This document shows positions 1 to 10,848 of a DNA stretch of 64,000 nt, piece by piece (the first letter of the stretch is position 1; every line of letters begins with the position of its first letter). Made by a program: the position numbers and the translations under genes. The notes under the pieces are model-generated. The model saw nothing but the letters and a program-made list of their open reading frames with translations. It had not been told where the DNA came from and did no database searches. Source of the stretch: Parapristionchus giblindavisi (taxonomy: Eukaryota > Nematoda > Chromadorea > Rhabditida > Diplogasteridae); contig CALSFV010000020.1 in assembly GCA_943737045.1 (NCBI GenBank), positions 620,001-684,000 of the forward strand, given 5' to 3'.

Positions 1-649
1 ATTCCGCATATAAAGATGCCAACAGTCAATCGATTCAATTCTGGATAGGACTTCAATGTAACGGAGAGAAATATGTGTGGGCTGATGGAACAGATGCGAA
101 CTACACCAACTTTTATGGTTTGTTGTACAATTTTTCTGTGCAAGATTTAAAATTTTTTAAATGTTTTTTCTTCATAATACATTTTTTCCATAATAGTTTG
201 ACATTCCTTGCAAAAATGACGATATTTTATTTATTGTAAAGGTTTATAATGTACGTTAATAATGTCTTCAGAGAATTACGTATGTGACGACTCAACTAAA
301 GATCAGCATTTCTATATTTCCAATGATATGAAATGGCATCGTTCTTTTGATACCAATTACAATATCCCCTATATTGTATGCAAGGCTTCTCAAAAATCAT
401 GTTAGTTTTATCAACTCAACACATAACATAAAAATATCAGGGTTCGTATAATTGGAAGGGCATAATTATATTCATATTGATTCAGCTATAAAAATAGCTG
501 GCAACATCTCACAGTAGAAAAAAAAAGAAATTTTCGTAAATTAATTTTTATCAAACTTTTCCATTTTTATCAGTGCTGACAAAATTTGTGTACATTGTGC
601 TTTGATGATATATCGGTCTCTGTTATCTTTAGTGGTTTTTAAGTGCACG

Positions 650-931
650 TATTATAGAATTAAAACCGTCCGAACAATACAAATTCCGCTCTTTGCCGCG
701 CAATACTCAAACTCCGCCCACTTCTTCTATACCTTTTTCTCTTATTTTATCGAATTTTATGGCGTTTGCTCATCATTTCACAGGACTTTCAATAAAAATA
801 AAATTATATGCATTGAAAAAACGTTCGAAAAAACCTTCCGAAAATTTGGAGTGCGTTTTTCTCAACGGTGGAGAAGTTTACTAAATTCGGCATTTGGCGC
901 GGTGTGTGCAAAACTTTTGTAATTCTATAAT
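650..931. mobile_element. MITE, TATTATAGAATTA family, copy 1 (intron of gene A)
   Basis: The ends are inverted repeats: TATTATAGAATTAAAAC at the left and CTTTTGTAATTCTATAATA at the right. It carries no coding capacity. A second copy at 1430-1728 has the same internal motifs (CAATACAAATTCCGCTCTTT, AACGGTGGAGAAGTTTACTA). Confidence 0.8.
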
Positions 932-1429
932 ACTGTAATGTCAAAAAACAAAATCTACGTAGGAATATTCTGGCAAAATTATTATAAAAATACTCAAAAA
1001 TATTATCCTCATTTTCAGCCGGAGCTTGTGACGATTTCGATGTCATTTCATCAGGAAAGGGGAGCGAAACTTGCTACAAGGTCCAATTGGATCCCACGAA
1101 CTGGCAGAATGCACAGAGCAGTTGTGAAAAGCAACATGCTTTCGTTTCTGTCATCCACGATCAAACTGTTAGTTCATTTAAGTTTAGTGGTTTAGTAGTT
1201 TGTTCAGTTAGTGGTAATTAGTTTAGTAGTTGTGGTTTATTAGGTAGTTCATCTGGCTTAAAATTACTGCGTAATGACAACATGTAAACTTGAAAAGCAC
1301 AAAACATCTTATCAAATCTAAATAATTCAGGTTAATGATTTTGTTCGTCGTACTGGAGTCTCGAATGGATGGATGGATGGAATGCATATTGGACTATCTG
1401 TCGAGTTAGTGTTTTGACCATAACTTATA

Positions 1430-1728
1430 TATTATAGAATTAAAACTGTCCGAACAATACAAATTCCGCTCTTTGTCGTGCAATACTCTAACTCCGTCCA
1501 CTTTTTCACGCGATATTTCATTTTCGCTTTGTTTATCGAATTTTATGGCATTTTCTCGTCATTTAATTGGGCTTTCAGCAAAAGTTAAATTATATGCATT
1601 TACAAAACGTTCGGAAAAACCTCCCGAAATTTTTCGAAAATTTTGGAGTGCGTTTTTCTCAACGGTGGAGAAGTTTACTATATTCGGCATTTGCGTGGTG
1701 TATGCAAAACTTTTGTAATTATATAATA
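1430..1728. mobile_element. MITE, TATTATAGAATTA family, copy 2
   Basis: Same termini and interior as the copy at 650-931. It sits exactly in the interval of gene A where two CTLD2 exons are missing, so it may mark or have promoted the deletion (inference). Confidence 0.8.
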
Positions 1729-3490
1729 TCCCAAATCATATTTATACATAATATTATAAATATTGATTCACATTTCATTCGCTAAAATAATGACCTAATA
1801 TTTTTCCAGCCTTTATCGCTTCTGACCCCCAACCTGCTGGATGTCCAGTTGACAGTCAATTCACCACAGGAGATGATGTTGGTTGATCTTTGATCTTCGG
1901 AGAGTGATCTTTGATCTTTTCTCAGGTCTATTCTCCCTCATATCCTGAAGCAAGCGGCGTCAATGCGTGCGATTACATTCTTCTTGAACCCAATCAAAAT
2001 AAGAGAGTAAGACATATTTAAGCTCACCTTTTTTTATTCAAAAATCAAATATCAAAAACACCCTCGTGAAAAAGTATGCCACATTGTCACTTGTTTGTTT
2101 TGTTACTTAACACGCTAATAAGGCATTATTGATTCAGATTACGTTAGACATTGAGTTCTTCGAATCGAATTCATGCTGTGACACTCTCACTGTCTATGAT
2201 GGCTTATTCGGAAGTACCGTACTCAAAACGTATGTTTCGCTTGTCCAGAGTTATTAACAATGCTCTTTGAGAAAGTATTATCGTGAATATGACGAAAATA
2301 TACGTAAGAATGGGATGTAGAGTGGAAAGGGGTCGATATCATACTTCACAGGGTCGAACAGAGAAATTTGAGACTGCAGTTTTATTACATTTTTGTATAG
2401 CCAATGGTGTTCACTGCTCCATGTAAACAGGAAAATTGAAATATCTGTTAATTTCCAGGTTCTCGGGATATTACGGATCAAAAATTCAAACAATAGTTGC
2501 CAATTCTAACTCGATGAGACTTCGTTGGAATGCAACCAGTGGAGCTCATGTCAGAGGATTCCATGGTGTTGTCAACTCTGTTTAAGTATTCTCAATGAGA
2601 GCTTCAATAAATAAAGTTGATTGTTTGTTATTTATGTAGAGTGCTACACTTATATGTAAGAAGAATCTGGCTAGTGACGAGAGTACGATCGAGAAAGTGG
2701 AGGGGGGGATACATCTATCGAGACAGGACTAACAAAAGACTTATATCGATAAAATCTGTAAACACCGTCCGAATTTTTTTTTAATTTGAGAATCATTTTT
2801 GGGTATTTTTCCTGTCAGTTCAATCTTATCAATCAACAACGACTATTCACTGCTATTTTCATAGAGGATCCTTCTATCATCTCCGGTGATCGTTTGATTG
2901 GGTTATATATTTATATTATATTTATATATGGTTATGCACTGTTACATTTTCCTCACGTGCCTACGCATTAACTTCGTTACGGATGACGGATCCGTCAACG
3001 GGAATTTCGAAGTGTGTTAGGTATCGAGGTCTCTCAAAAAAAAACCGACGGGTGATCTACAAAAACTAATGATCTTCATCAAAATAAGCTATAATATTAT
3101 TGATTGATTGATGTATCTCTGGTCTAATCGATATTTTTGTAGGACCACGAGGATTTCATACTTCATACACCCTTTTGCTTTTCTCCGAGTGTTTTTCCCG
3201 TAAAAATATGAAAGACAGTGTAGTCTCTACAATGGAGACGACCGAACCGGTTCTTCACAGTTCCATGACAAGAAGTGCAAATGCTATGCTATGTCTGCCT
3301 CGTAGCATGACTCCATAGAACATCTCCTTAAAAGAAGAAGGCGAAAAAAATTTAAAATTAGCACTATTTTTACATAAGAATAATTTGTACAAAATTTCAC
3401 GAAATTTTTCTTGTTCTAAGCAATTGATGCTGACAAGATCAAGTTTATAAAGATGAGATAATGAGCTATCTGTACCACTTGGCCAGTCCA

Positions 3491-3649
3491 CTATTACAGA
3501 ATTAAAACTGTCGGAAAAATACACCTTCCGCCTGCGAAAATTTTGGAGAGCGTTTTGCGTGGTGCATTTTCATTGTTTTCAATTGTGGAGAAGTTTACTA
3601 ATGTTCGGCATTTGCGTGGTGTGTGAACAACTTTTGTAATTCTATAATA
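3491..3649. mobile_element. MITE, TATTATAGAATTA family, short copy 3
   Basis: The left end reads TATTACAGAATTAAAACTGT and the right end TTTTGTAATTCTATAATA. The interior is shortened to about half that of the two copies inside gene A. Confidence 0.7.
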
Positions 3650-4226
3650 TGTACGATCATAGCTAACAAAAAGAGGGCGCATCAAAATCATGAAACAAAA
3701 AATGGAAGGGTACACACTGTAACATTTCTGATAAGGAATATCTTATCAACTTTTGATCATTTGTCATTCTAGATTTTAGTATCGAAAGATCACGTTCAAT
3801 GCTATGACTTTCCGAATGAAATGAGTTACAGTCCCGCAGAATCTCCCTTCGTGCATGTGCGCATGACTACTCTAATTATTGCATAAATAATGTGTTCATT
3901 GTCGTTCTTGAAGATCCGGTGGAATGACATAAAATAATGACTGATTATGCTGATGACTTTAAATATACTTCATTTATTCATTTTCATTCAAGATGTTCTG
4001 ATTTAATGTTCGGATGGGACAAGTTTGTTTACGAGGGCCTTCATTGCAAGTTTAGAATTGATCGGTTTCCGACATGTCTGAGACGATTCACTGATAGAGC
4101 CCCATGTGAGTACTCTTACTTATCACCACGCCCTATGTATAACCCAATCATGATCTGAAGATTATCAGTAATGACCATACATTAAAGTAATTATCATTTC
4201 CTGTGGGAAAGATCATAGCACAAACG

Positions 4227-5003
4227 GAAGTTCATGGGTGTGATCATTTCGGCAAAAGATCATAAATCAGTTGGGAGATGACCTATGGCTACAAAAGTTG
4301 TTAGCAGAAGGGATGTACGGTAATTGACTACCGTAACCTTCTGGAATCGCGAAGTGATTTTTCAGTCGACCCATGACCCGAGACTAAGTCGAAAAAATTT
4401 ATGATGCTCAAATATCTCAACAGCGAGATATCTTTTATTTACTTTGATACCGTAACCCGAACTACTGTAATCTAGTAACCGTACGCTATAGTATTGTTGC
4501 GAAGTTCACGACAAATTCCACTGCTATGTATTTTAAAGAACGGGTATGGGGTACCGACCAGAATTCCGTACACCGCTCCTCATAACCCTAGTTACAGTAA
4601 TCCTGTACGCAGTGGTGTATCTGACTTTATTTTAGGATTTCGTTTTAAAAGTCGGTTCTTTGCACATTCATGCTTGGTTCGTTGAATATATTTTATTTAT
4701 ATATTCTCCCATCTAACATCATGCACGCATCAAAATTTGCCATGAACTTCGCAACAATAATAAGGGATGCGGTAGTCAGAAAAATAAAAGTTGGCTCACT
4801 GTTGATATAACGGCAAATAGTATTTTGTTTCGGACCATCATCCATTTTTCGTCCTCGGCTACTCTCGACCATGAACCCGGGTCAGCTGAAAAAATCAGTT
4901 CGCGATTCCAGATGGTTACTGTAGCCATATACCGTACACTCCTACTGATAACAATGGTACAACTTTTGCTGTCATAGAAATGATCACCCCCGAAGTTTAT
5001 GAC
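4227..5003. mobile_element. Fold-back element, about 0.78 kb
   Basis: The ends are imperfect inverted repeats around GTGATCATTTC...GCAAAAG. The inner parts share CGTAACCCGAACTAC and CATGAACCCGGGT-type segments with the core of the 2.2-kb palindrome at 35.5-37.7 kb. No transposase reading frame is seen. Confidence 0.6.
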
Positions 5004-5156
5004 AGATTATTATTTACAGGGACAAGGAAAGGTGCCCAGAAAAGTTGCTAATTGGTTTGAAATAGAAAACTTGCGTATCATGCAAAATAAAAAAAACTCA
5101 CAATTCATCCATCGTAAAATACTACCACCTGTATCCGAACCGTTACCAAAACCACA

Positions 5157-5278
5157 ATTATTATTATTAAGGGTGGAGTCCGAGCAATATTTTCGTGAAC
5201 AAACTGTGAAGACAGAAAGATGTCTTCACAGTTTGTTCACGAAAATATTGCTCGGACTCCACCCTTAATAATAATAAT
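5157..5278. repeat. Perfect 58-bp inverted repeat with 6-nt loop
   Basis: Arms 5157-5214 and 5221-5278 are exactly complementary across a GAAAGA loop. The right arm overlaps the tail of the SINE-like copy at 5221-5655, and the motif AGTTTGTTCACGAAAATATT recurs at the tail of the other copy near 8480. It could be a tail-to-tail joined SINE end or an independent hairpin. A transcript would form near-ideal double-stranded RNA. Confidence 0.9.
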
Positions 5279-5655
5279 CCCACATAAATTAGTTTATGCT
5301 AATTTAGCTTATTGATCGCTAGAATCATGAATAAATCATGCTTGATGTACAGGTAAAGGCGCGAAATTTTGAAAATAGGAAAGTTCGGCAATAGGCTTCG
5401 CACACGCGATGTTACGCTAACTAGGCAGCGCATTTACCACTACACCAAGGGATGCATACATGGAAGTGTTAATTTCTTGCATATCATTTATCCCTTGTAT
5501 AGCCGGTATGTTATACATTTGCATAGACATTCGAAGGCCTCCATCTTTAAGGCAGTCGTATCTATGTATCCCCCCATCCCAAGTTCCCCTGCTTCTCTCC
5601 ATCAATTCCTCAACTATTTCTCGCAGTTGTATCAGATTAGTGAGCATAACATATA
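5221..5655 (-). mobile_element. tRNA-derived SINE-like element, family 1, copy a
   Basis: Read on the minus strand it has a head (about 5655-5450) containing AAAGATGGAGGCCTTCGAAT, then a tRNA-like part with an A-box-like TTGGTGTAGTGG and a degenerate B box, then a tail with TATTGCCGAACTTTC and TAGCGATCAATAAGCTAAATT. The same three blocks in the same order occur at 8160-8520 (+). No protein coding is expected. Confidence 0.75.
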
Positions 5656-6116
5656 TATAATGTATATATGATCTTGTAGTTGTTGTTACCGCAATTTATT
5701 CATATAGACCCATCCATTCTTTAGACAAACATAACTGTGCGGTAAAAATTTATAGTTTGGTCAAATCGATTTCACCATCACTCATTTTGAGCGAAATTTT
5801 AAAATAAAAAAAAATATCACGACACAACTCCATTGTGAATTGTCACGAACTAACACAGGACTTCGTGTGCCTTTAATGTTGGGATGTGCATTTATAAAAC
5901 CTTTTTGTTCCATTTTGAGATTTTAAAGACCTTGCCAAACCGAGTACACTTATACCACCACAGTACCACAGTTAGTCTCTCAGCTAAAGATATTAAACTG
6001 AAAATAAAGATGACTAACATGACTAACATATCAAACATGGTCTGCTTTTTCATGGGTGCGACTCGTGTCAGAAATCGAAAGATGAAAGAAAATGATAAGA
6101 AAAGTGTGTATTCTAC

Positions 6117-6140
6117 ACTGATAACTGTCTGATATATAAG
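6117..6140 (+). promoter_or_regulatory. GATA site and TATA-like box upstream of gene B
   Basis: ACTGATAACT at 6117 matches the TGATAA core of intestinal GATA factors (ELT-2 in C. elegans). GATATATAAGG follows about 45-55 nt before the ATG at 6184. The related genes C and D have the same pairing, supporting gut expression by family knowledge rather than measurement. Confidence 0.5.
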
Positions 6141-6183
6141 GATGAAAAAAGTATGGACATAGACATTAATTTCTGAAGTGGAA

Positions 6184-9100
6184 ATGAAGTTCTGTGCTCT
6201 TCTCCTGCTTCCCGCCATAGGTTTGTTTCCACTATTTTACTAGTACTAAAAATGAATTACCTTTTACAATCTATTATAATCTCAATTATATAATAATTAA
6301 GATCAAATATTATAATCTTGCAAATTTTCCGAGGTTACAGTAATCCTAAACATATACGCACCTCGAATATTTGTGTCATATAATCCATATTAATTACAGT
6401 GACATCTTGTGGAATCAACTACAATTCATGGTACGACGGATGGTGTTTCAAGATTGCGTATGGGTATAATACCTTTTACCCTACCGCTGTGAAGACTTGT
6501 GAAGGCGACAATGCTGCACTATCGTCAGTCTATTCTGAAGAGGTTTGTTTTACCTTAACCTGGAATTAAACCTAATTTGCATTATGATTTTTCCTTTCAG
6601 GAAAACACGTTGTTGTACAATTCCGCATATAAAGATGCCAAAAGTCAATCGATTCAATTCTGGATAGGACTTCAATGTAACGGAGAGAAATATGTTTGGG
6701 CTGATGGAACAGACGCGAATTACACTAATTTTGCTGGTTCGTTTAATTTAAAAAAAAATCATATTTCAAACTTCATAAAACACTTACAGTTAGACATTCC
6801 TTACAAAGTTGACGATATGTTATATATTTTAATTATGTTAATAATAAAAATAATATATAATCAAAAATCATACATGAATAATATTGAGAGATGGTAATGT
6901 TATCACTATCAGTAGATGGTGTTTCGGCCGCTACGACTAATGTTCATAACGCTTTCAGAAGATTACATATGCAGTTCCGCAACTAAAGATCAGCATTTCT
7001 ATATTTCCTATGACTTGAAATGGCATCGTTCTGTGGATGTTAATTACAATATCCCTTATATTGTATGCAAGGCTTCTAAAAGATCATGTGAGTTTCATCA
7101 ACTATAACCACAGAGAAAAAAGTGTAACCCACAGCACAGCCTGTGAAGTGTTATATTTAACATTTATTGTATAATTGTAATCTAACACAGGTATTATATG
7201 CTGTGGGTTACACTTTTTCACTGGGTATATTTATTCGATTAATAAAACTAATGAAAACATAGCTGGTGCATTTCATAGGAAAAAAAGAAAAGAAAATTTC
7301 GATCGAACTTTTCTATTTTTATCAATGCTGACAAATCTATGTACATTGTGATTTGATGATATATCGGAATCTGTTATCTTTAGCAACTTTTAACTAGATT
7401 CTTCTGATCCTGTGAAAGGCACAAAGGACGTACTGTAATGCCAAAGAACCAAATTATTTTAGAAACATCCTGTCAAATTAATTATAAAAATACAAAAAAA
7501 TATTTTCTAATTTTTCAGCAGGGGCTTGTGACGATTTCGATGTCATTTCAACTGGAAAGGGAGGTGAAACTTGCTACAAACTACAAGAGGATCCTATGAA
7601 CTGGCAGAATGCACAGAGTAGTTGTGAAAAGCAACATGCTTACATTTCTGTCATCCACGATCAAACTGTTAGTTCATTCATTATAGTTTAGTAGATTTAG
7701 TTAGTTTAGACGTACAGAGACGTAGTTAAGTCGTTTATTAGGTAGGTTATCTTGCTTAAATCTACTGTATAATAGTAACATAAACTTGAAAAGCTCAAGA
7801 CCTTCTATGGTATTTCCAAACTAGCAGTCTTCACTTTATTTCGTTACTGTACTTAATGTCACAGGCAAGAATTTTACTGCAATTTTGCTACAATTGAAAG
7901 AACATATGACGAAATTCATTACAGTATCATGCACCACTTGTAGTAAACTTACATATAGCTAGTTGTAGACTTGCAAGTCTACTTCAAGTGGGAATGATAA
8001 TTATACTATTAGTTTTAAAACAAAGCAGTCATACCAAATTTAATAAATTCAGTTGAATGATTTTGTTCGTCGTACTGGAGTCTCGAATGGATGGATGGAT
8101 GGAATGCATATAGGATTGTCTGTCGAGTTAGTGTTTTGACCATACAATTTAAATCGTAAATCGTAAATCCAAATTAAAGATGGCGGCCCTCTAATGTCTA
8201 TGCAAATACGTAACATCATTTGTGCAAGAGATTAGTGATATGGAAGAAATTGGCGTTGCCAGACATCTATCCCTTGGTGTAGTGGTAAATGCGCTGTCTA
8301 GTTAGCGTAACGTCGCGGGTTCGAAACTTATTGCCGAACTTTCTTATTTTCAAAATTTTGCCTTTGCCTGTACATCAAGCATAATTCGTTCATGATTCTA
8401 GCGATCAATGAGCTGAATTAGCATAAAATAATCTATGAACGGTATGCAGAATCACTTTGACTATATTTCTGTCTTTATAGTTTGTTCACGAAAATATTCG
8501 CCGTACTCCAACTTTAAATTCTGCTAAGAACGACTTTCAAGAATTAAAAGTCGAGAATGGTTGTTTCGAAAAAAAAGACATTCGACTTCTTCTTTCAGCA
8601 AGAACGGCAACTATTCATGGGCTGATGGATCGAAGGTCGATTATCAAAACTACGCCTCCGGTTAGTAGCTAAGTTTTTTTAACTTGTATTATTGATTTTT
8701 CTCATTGATAAAGCATCATTTTACTATCGAATGTCTGATTGCAATTGATGTTCTTTTCAATAGATATATTAATCAGCACGTTTCTCCTCTTTCTCCTCTC
8801 CAACGGAGTAACAGTTAAAATGTTAAACGCATAGGCGAGCATTCCGAAGTATACGGTATAAATTGTGGTGTGCAACGCACAATAAATAGCGAAATACACG
8901 TTTCACTCTTCAATTCCACTCCTTCCTATCTTCAATACCTCTCGCTCAAACCCGTCTGACATTCGCCTCGCTTCTTTTATATCACACGTAACGCACTCCT
9001 TTCAAAACGAACTCTGTTGAAAACGAAAAATTCTCATGGCCGAATAGTAACCCGAGTGGCTATGCATCCAGAGTGATACCGTACTCTTTTCACCCTTATT

Positions 9101-10443
9101 ATACTCTCTGAACTAACGTGAACATACTATTCAGGTTTTCCCAATCAGGTCTACGGTGACTGTGTTGCAATGGAGACTGGATTCTTACCCGGACAATGGA
9201 TGAATGTTGACTGTTATAGTACCAAACTACCGTATCTGTGCACCAGACAAGGTAAAATACATAACAAATATTGTTTCCCATTTTATTTACCAAAATAATA
9301 AATAAATATATATTTCCAGCATTTATCGCGTCTGACCCCCAACCTGCTGGATGTCCAGTTAGCAATCAATTCACCACTGGAGATGATGTTGGTTAATCTT
9401 TGATCATTTGTAATTGATCTTTGATCTTAGGATAATTAGCTGAGATCTTATCTCAGGTTTATTCTCCTTCGTACCCTCAAGCAAGTGGCGCCAATGCGTG
9501 CGATTACGTTCTTCTCGAACCCAATCAGAATAAGAAAGTAAGCCGATAGAAAAATAATTTAAGCTCCTTTGTCACTATCCACTCAGCACCATGTGCACCA
9601 AATTATTGTTTTAATAAAAAGTCAACATTCTTTCACTAGAAAAGATTTTGAAAAGATAATAATAGTAAAAAAATCGAAAAAGCAGAAAAAAAATTTAAAC
9701 TTGATGTTTCCCAGTTGGCAGTAATAATCGGAAAATTTAAAAAAAATCAAATAGCATGAACCTCACTAGTGCAAAAGTCTGTCACAGCGGTTAATCCAGA
9801 CTAGCAGGTTGCAATGTTACTTTTTTCCTTTTGCTATTCATTTGTTACTACAATTGACTCTAATACGGCATTATGAATTCAGGTAACGTTAGACATTGAG
9901 TTCTTCGAATCGAATTTGTGCTGTGACACTCTCACTGTCTATGATGGCTTATTCGGAAATACCGTACTCAAAACGTATGTTTCGCATATATAGAGTTTAA
10001 TTCAATTATATTTGAACAACTCCAGCTGGGGAACTATGAAAGAAATATATTTAAAAAGTAAAGTACATTTTCGATTCCCTAAGTCTTAATCTCCCATGAG
10101 TTACCAAAGTCTCCCATGAGTTACCGTGATGAAAAGTTGTTTTAATGACTAAATAAACTGAAACAAAATTTGTATTAATGATAAAAAATTAAAATTTTAT
10201 TTTCATTAAAAAACAAATCACACTGGTCCGAAAATCATGGATGATAATTTACTGGAAAGGTAAACTGTATTATTTGCAGATCGATCCCACGAATTCAATT
10301 AAAAGTTTATTTCCAGGTTCTCGGGATATTATGGATCAAAAATTCAAACAATATTTGCCAGTTCCAACTCGATGAGACTTCGTTGGAATGCAACCAATGG
10401 AGCTCATGTTAGAGGATTCCATGCTGTTGTCAACTCTGTTTAA
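6184..10443 (+). CDS. Secreted protein with two C-type lectin-like domains and a CUB-like domain (gene B)
   Basis: Twelve exons: 6184-6220, 6400-6542, 6601-6736, 6959-7087, 7519-7667, 8053-8126, 8599-8660, 9135-9251, 9320-9387, 9457-9537, 9883-9974, 10317-10443. They total 1215 nt (404 aa) with all phases matching. The first exon is a signal peptide (MKFCALLLLP). CTLD1 covers about residues 14-150 (WCFK, WIGLQC, WADGT, terminal VCK). CTLD2 covers about 150-290 (CDDFD, GWMDGMHIGLS, WADGS, WMNVDC, LCTR). The CUB-like region from about 290 to the end has CDY, CCDTLTVYDG and RLRWNAT. EPN/QPD-type calcium and sugar motifs are not obvious, so lectin activity is uncertain. The start is the first ATG after the TATA/GATA promoter. 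AATAAA lies at 10464. Expected role, from the family: extracellular recognition or immune effector in the gut. The introns carry a MITE and a SINE. Confidence 0.93.
7110..7227. mobile_element. Small fold-back MITE in intron 4 of gene B
   Basis: Inverted ends AAAAAAGTGTAACCCACAGC and GCTGTGGGTTACACTTTTT enclose about 65 nt. Non-coding. Confidence 0.75.
8160..8520 (+). mobile_element. tRNA-derived SINE-like element, family 1, copy b (intron 6 of gene B)
   Basis: A head with AAAGATGGCGGCCCTCTAAT is followed by TTGGTGTAGTGGTAAATGCG (A box) and GCGGGTTCGAA (B box), then the tail TATTGCCGAACTTTC and TAGCGATCAATGAGCT. The B box is better kept than in the copy at 5.2-5.7 kb. The anticodon arm is not a functional tRNA fold. 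Confidence 0.75.
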
Positions 10444-10463
10444 GCATTATCACCGAGAGCTCC

Positions 10464-10848
10464 AATAAATATGATTGATTGTTTGTTATTTGTGTGGAGT
10501 ATATTATATTTATATTTTATCCACGCCCGAGAGCGCAACGAGAACAATTTGAATATACGAGTGAAACATAAAGATACATGATGACACAATTATGTGCATG
10601 AAGAATCAGTTTAGCGACGAGAGTGTGCACGAGAAAGTGAGGTAACAATTAATTTATCGAGACAATTCTTTATTTAACACTGATTTAAACAAAACAAATA
10701 AAACAAACGTTGATGTCTTATGTCCATGAAGCAGTTAACAGTTCAAAATGTTTATTTGTCGCCTTCGCGACATCTTTCTCGTTTGGAAATATGCTTTGCT
10801 TAACTATTCTGAAAATATATACATTCAATGGATTGATTTTTTGGACTC
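10464..10848. other. Short gap between convergent 3' ends
   Basis: It holds the gene B polyadenylation signal AATAAA (10464-10469) and AT-rich sequence up to the stop codon of the minus-strand chemoreceptor. Nothing else is recognised. Confidence 0.6.

Larger units (their letters stand above)
1..2585 (+). pseudogene. C-type lectin/CUB gene A, 5'-truncated by window and missing two exons
   Basis: Exons seen: 1-117 (CTLD1, with the WIGL motif and WADGT), 272-400 (end of CTLD1), 1019-1167 and 1331-1404 (first half of CTLD2), then 1810-1877, 1926-2006, 2138-2229 and 2459-2585 (CUB-like domain, ending TAA). An AATAAA follows at about 2608. Compared with gene B, the 62-nt and 117-nt exons that carry the second half of CTLD2 are absent. 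The intron 1405-1809 holds only a MITE. Joining 1404 (phase 2) to 1810 gives D-L-Y-R-F-stop, so the CUB domain cannot be translated in frame with the CTLDs. The family acts as secreted carbohydrate- or pathogen-binding proteins in nematodes. Splice sites remain intact elsewhere, which suggests recent inactivation or production of a truncated protein. The 5' exons lie outside the window. Confidence 0.85.
2586..6116. other. Intergenic region between genes A and B; no confident gene
   Basis: It holds the short MITE, a fold-back element, a SINE-like copy and a hairpin (separate entries), and otherwise AT-rich sequence. One exon-like stretch, 3993-4105 (+), runs from an AG acceptor to a CAT/gtgagt donor and encodes a Cys- and Trp-containing peptide beginning CSDLMFGWDKF. 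No partner exons could be joined to it with confidence, so it is not called as a gene. Confidence 0.5.

Noticed and set aside
8280..8340. tRNA gene in gene B intron
   Set aside because: A and B boxes are present but the acceptor stem does not pair and the anticodon arm is not canonical. It is part of a repeated SINE-like unit.
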